Positions 5,812 through 8,932 of a DNA stretch of 8,932 nucleotides are shown here, one piece after another. The stretch's first letter is position 1; every line of letters starts with the position of its first letter. The stretch spans positions 1 through 8,932 of the forward strand of contig PIVH01000056.1 in assembly GCA_003354225.1 (NCBI GenBank). The letters run 5' to 3'. The DNA is from Globobulimina sp. Taxonomy: Eukaryota; Foraminifera; Rotaliida. The notes beneath the pieces were generated by a model. It did no database searches. It saw only the letters and a list, made by a program, of their open reading frames with translations, and was not told where the DNA came from. A program made the position numbers and the translations under genes.

Positions 5812-8805
5812 TTAGTCAATAAAATCAGGTGTTTGAACCATATGCATGGCCGATACTATCTCAGCATCACCAATCAATGCAATATTATTATTTCCCTCTG
5901 TTGCTAATACTTCCATTTGTGTTTCCTTTATCCATGTATTAATTTGCTGAGTTGCAAATTGATCATCTGCATCATCTGAATCTTGAGAGTCATTTTCATA
6001 TTCATTGTTGTACTTAATCGATGATGTAATCCATGTTTTATTATTCATAGAATTGTCACCATATTTTCTAAACCAAACAAATGCAATAAATATTAAAACT
6101 ATAATCAATACAATCAATAACCATAACCACCACAAATTATTGCGATTAATATTACTGACAGTCAATGGATCCTTGTCATTGCTATCATCACTTGTACTGA
6201 TTCTAGTTATTATTGTATCGGTGGTTGATTGTGTTTCGTCGCATTCTCCTTCTCTCCAAATATAATTGTCATCAATTTCTTGCATTACCTTTAATATTAA
6301 ACATCCATAATCTGTTAATATTAAAACAATGTTATTTCCACCAATTGTTGATACCTTATCACTGGTCCATATTTCCGATGTTTTCAATGCAGGAACATTT
6401 TTATATTGATATTCAATAATTTTGATCACACCCAATTCAATCACAAATCGAGGAAAACTTTGACCGGAATAATTAAATATTTGTGTATTTGTCATCCATA
6501 TTTCATCATTATCTGTTTCATATAATATCAAATTACCATTCTTATTTAGCTTAACTCTATACTGACAATTCAATGATACCAATAATTCATCACTTGATAA
6601 ATAATCTTTTCTTATTCCATACATTATATATTGATATTTTGCATTATAACAAAAGGTTGGAGATTGGGTCGGAGTTAATGTTGGAATTTTGGTGGGATTT
6701 GTAGGAGCTTGTGAATTTGATGGAATTTTTGTTGTCTGAAGCTGTCCAGTTGGCGATGTTGGAGTATCTGTTGGGAGCACAGTTGGAGTATCTGTTGGGA
6801 GCACAGTTGGCCCATTTGTTGGGAGCTCAGTTGGGCCATTTGTTGGAATTATAGTGTGCGAAATAGTTGTACTGATCGTGATGGCCAATGTCGGTGATAT
6901 TGTTGGTGCTGCAGTAGGTTTGGGACTTTGTACGATACCATTTACACCAATTAATCCCGTACTATTTAAATCACAGCTAAAATGAAAGCTACAATTAAAA
7001 AAATCATTCCAATCATCCAATTGAGTCAATAGCATCGACATATCGTCAATTAACCATTGTTGCCATTGCGATGTTGTCCTATTGAATATAGCTTGATATG
7101 CAGTGCAAGTACAACCAAACCGCCATGTGCCAATTTGTCGAATATCTGCGCATGTATATTCTTCAACTTCTGAACAGAAAAAAGCTTGATATGCGTCACC
7201 ATATTGACAGGCTGAAGAATTGTGTTTGGGTTTATATCAGTAAACAAAATACTATATATTTACGACATTGTACGTAGTACGTACCTATCCAATCAGCGTA
7301 CCATTGATTAACAAATGCATCTTCGATACAGGTCGATATATTTGCGTCTTTATTGTTGCAATTATTTCCTTGACAACACATCATATATTGATCAATTGTA
7401 AAACTATTATCATTATAACAGGATCCACTGATTGGAACATCAACAGACAGATGAAAACAACTTTCATTCCGACCATCTCCAAATACTTAAATTGTGACAT
7501 TACGGTCAAACTTGAATTCAGAAACGTTTTTAAATCCGGAAATCAGATGTAGACGGAAACACAAATCTGATTTTAAATTTAAAAACGTTTTTTTATCCAT
7601 GGCAATACGTCAAAATATAAAAACAAACCTTCGCAAGATACTGAATGCTGACATGACCATTCATATTCTGGATACTCATATGGCTCATATGTCCAACCAC
7701 AATGTTGGTTTGCATTGCCATAACATTGCGTTGATTGCAATCCAGAGCCATTATTTGCATCGGTTTGAAACATTGTCGACGACTCGCCGTATAAACAGGT
7801 TCCTTGCATCGTTTGAGGGCACGTATCAGTGCCCTTTTTATAGTCGTCACCATCGCCCCATGCGTCACATTGTTGTTGTAACCCATTTCCATAGTCTACG
7901 CATTGACATTTCATACATGTCGTATTGTAATAAGAACCCTCACCAAAGGATGTTGACGCTGTGCGAGTATATTCCTGGTAAAAAACAGCACTTACATTTG
8001 CAGGACAATTACATCTCGGACAGTCGCAATAGGAATAATTATAAAACATCAATGTTACATCATCAAAACACCCAACTGCTTCCCATTCGCAGTCCTCTTT
8101 AAATTGATTTGTTAATGCTGTATTTGCAGAGTTTAGTATATTATAATATGTCTTTTCACATTGGAGAGTACCATCGAAATTGCAGTAACAATAGGTTTGG
8201 CAATGTGGACCTGTCACAAATACAGAATTTAACCAATATCCATCTCCCGGATAGTATGTCTGTCCACTGACTGAATCTGTGCAAGTAACTATGTTTGAAC
8301 AGGTATATTCATCCCATTCTAATACGTTATCAACTCCGTATCGTTGATTGCAATCATATCCTGTCTCATTGTTACCGTTTCTTATATCACATTGGCATTC
8401 TACGCATTGTTTTGCAAAATAGGTGGTAATATTCGAAGCGCTGCGCGTGCCAACTGGTTCAAAACAACGGCAATATGGACATGAACAATAAGCATTGCTC
8501 CATATTAAATCATCCAGACTGGAACAATTATTTGCATTTGGACTGTGTGTGATTGCGTATTGTAGAGTGTAACAATGATCTAGAATAAAATCAAAAGTAA
8601 GGTTTGATGGAAGGATTTCACTGTATGATGAATCACCATTATATGCGTATTGATAGCAATTAAATACACACTTTCCGTAATTAGTTGAATTTGTTTTATA
8701 TGAAGTGCCAAAATAGGCATAGTCACATGTAATATTTGAGGTTTGTGAGAATGTAATTTGTAATAACCATATATATGCTAACCCTGACAACCATATATAT
8801 GACAT
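5812..8805 (-). CDS. Spliced gene: Cys-rich, bulb-lectin-like type I membrane protein (925 aa)
   Basis: Three exons, 8805-7629, 7485-7285 and 7211-5812, join in frame (both introns phase 1; 1177+201+1400 nt = 926 codons with TAA). The first in-frame ATG is at 8805 with A at -3; an in-frame TAA lies upstream near the window end. Predicted protein: signal peptide ~1-20; Cys-rich ectodomain ~27-540 with about ten N-x-S/T sequons; a duplicated CxCPxCxC module (107-114 and 260-267, each followed by CxxCxC at 134-139 and 297-302); a VWC-like stretch ~175-216; Pro/Thr stalk ~555-645; bulb-type lectin-like domain ~654-778 with three strand units ending in IW (698, 741, 778); transmembrane helix ~819-839; 85-residue cytoplasmic tail with an acidic patch (~DSDDADD). 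It probably acts at the cell surface, perhaps binding glycans. The lectin call rests on a motif match and the Cys modules have no family name I can assign. Product function is inferred. Confidence 0.8.
6757..6852 (-). repeat. 24-bp tandem repeat encoding the PT stalk
   Basis: About four copies of a 24-bp unit start near 6757, 6781, 6805 and 6829. The first two are nearly identical and the other two have diverged. On the - strand each encodes an 8-residue unit of the form x-L-P-T-x-x-P-T, for example VLPTDTPT and ELPTNGPT. The units form part of an extended, probably O-glycosylated stalk between the Cys-rich and lectin-like regions. Identity between the first copies points to recent slippage or unequal exchange, so stalk length may vary between alleles. 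Confidence 0.9.
7212..7284 (-). other. Intron 2 (73 nt, GT-AG, phase 1)
   Basis: The donor ATAG|GTACGT (7285/7284) and acceptor TTCTTCAG|CC (7212/7211) both fit consensus well, and a branch-like TACTGAT lies ~30 nt before the acceptor. The joined codon is G|CC (Ala460). Removal links the CCxxxxCN-containing exon 2 to the exon carrying the stalk, lectin-like domain and membrane anchor. Confidence 0.85.
7270..7284 (-). other. Small hairpin over the intron 2 donor site
   Basis: The donor hexamer GTACGT (7284-7279 on the - strand) is followed by a 3-nt loop and ACGTAC (7275-7270), a perfect 6-bp stem. Folding would hide the U1-pairing bases. The pairing is seen; regulation of splicing is inference. 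Confidence 0.4.
7486..7628 (-). other. Intron 1 (143 nt, GT-AG, phase 1)
   Basis: The donor is AAG|GTTTGT at 7629/7628 and the acceptor is TTTAAG|TATTTGG at 7486/7485. Reading through the donor gives an unrelated tail and then a stop at 7579, whereas splicing restores a Cys-rich frame. The joined codon is G|TA (Val393). The intron is about 70 nt longer than intron 2, a difference close to the 69-nt inverted repeat it contains. Confidence 0.8.
7522..7590. repeat. 69-nt inverted repeat (hairpin) inside intron 1
   Basis: Outer arms 7522-7535 and 7577-7590 pair perfectly over 14 bp, inner arms 7540-7548 and 7565-7573 over 9 bp. They are separated by a small internal loop (4 nt against 3 nt) and closed by a 16-nt loop. 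It could be a miniature inverted-repeat element that enlarged the intron or a structural intron hairpin. No clear target-site duplication is visible. Confidence 0.8.
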
Positions 8806-8932
8806 TGTGCTTAGATGACTAAGGCTTAGAGTAAAAACAGCAGTTGCCAGTGATCTGGAAAATAATATTATAAACACTTTTTGACATAAAATATTAATAT
8901 AAATCAAAACATTTACAATAAATTACATGCAA
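8806..8932 (-). other. 5' flank / probable 5' UTR of the membrane-protein gene
   Basis: This 127-nt AT-rich stretch lies upstream of the ATG at 8805. No in-frame ATG precedes it and an in-frame TAA is present near the window end. A pyrimidine-rich acceptor-like TTATTTTCCAG ends at 8855, so the 5' UTR may be spliced from an exon outside the window. TATA-like AT runs exist, but the composition makes them uninformative and no promoter is called. Confidence 0.4.

Noticed and set aside
7050-7247. 65-codon - strand frame in the region of exon 3 and intron 2
   Set aside because: The Cys-rich frame that continues into the stalk and lectin-like region is a different one; this frame is a shadow that crosses the intron acceptor.
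7494-8102. 202-codon + strand open frame opposite exon 1 of the membrane-protein gene
   Set aside because: It is antisense to a coding exon with clear signal peptide, Cys modules and in-frame splicing, and its own translation shows no domain or plausible composition.
8803-8907. Longer N terminus for the membrane-protein gene starting at 8907
   Set aside because: The codon at 8907-8905 is TTG, not ATG. The first in-frame ATG is at 8805, has A at -3, and yields a clean signal peptide.
1-8932. tRNA, rRNA, CRISPR array, bacterial operon signals
   Set aside because: I saw no cloverleaf, rRNA core sequence or regularly spaced repeats, and introns and LINE content point to eukaryotic nuclear DNA.

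Overview
The window looks like AT-rich nuclear DNA from a eukaryote, most likely a protist. Spliceosomal GT-AG introns can be reconstructed in frame, the standard code works throughout, and a non-LTR (LINE) retrotransposon lies beside a secreted/membrane protein gene with a Pro-Thr stalk. PT-type stalks of this kind are common in stramenopiles and some other protists, but the sequence does not fix the lineage.

Left two thirds (1 to about 5800, + strand): the 3' part of a LINE-type retrotransposon whose 5' end lies outside the window. A short frame open from the window edge (3-191, Cys-rich) may be the tail of ORF1 and overlaps the next ORF by 14 nt. The main ORF (178-5730, 1850 aa, uninterrupted) encodes, in order, an unrecognised ~255-aa N-terminal region, an APE-type endonuclease, an acidic linker, a reverse transcriptase with an unusually long spacer before its YLG motif, a CxxC...H...C zinc-finger-like motif, and a C-terminal RNase H. 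All RT and RNase H catalytic residues are present. The usual endonuclease Glu appears as Asp. The ORF is followed by a ~70-nt 3' UTR with an ATTAAA signal and a 9-A tract. Hairpins sit near each end of the visible element.

Right third (5812-8805, - strand): one three-exon gene whose pieces join with matching intron phases. It encodes a predicted 925-aa type I membrane protein: signal peptide, long Cys-rich N-glycosylated ectodomain with a duplicated CxCPxCxC module, PT-rich stalk with 24-bp repeats, a domain that reads as a divergent bulb-type (mannose-binding-type) lectin, one transmembrane helix, and an ~85-aa acidic cytoplasmic tail. It is probably a cell-surface recognition or adhesion protein. 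Intron 1 contains a 69-nt near-perfect inverted repeat.

The two units lie tail to tail. The LINE A-tract ends only 11 nt beyond the stop codon of the membrane-protein gene, so the retrotransposon appears to have landed essentially at the end of the host coding region and to have replaced or displaced its 3' UTR. There is no functional link between the two beyond this insertion.
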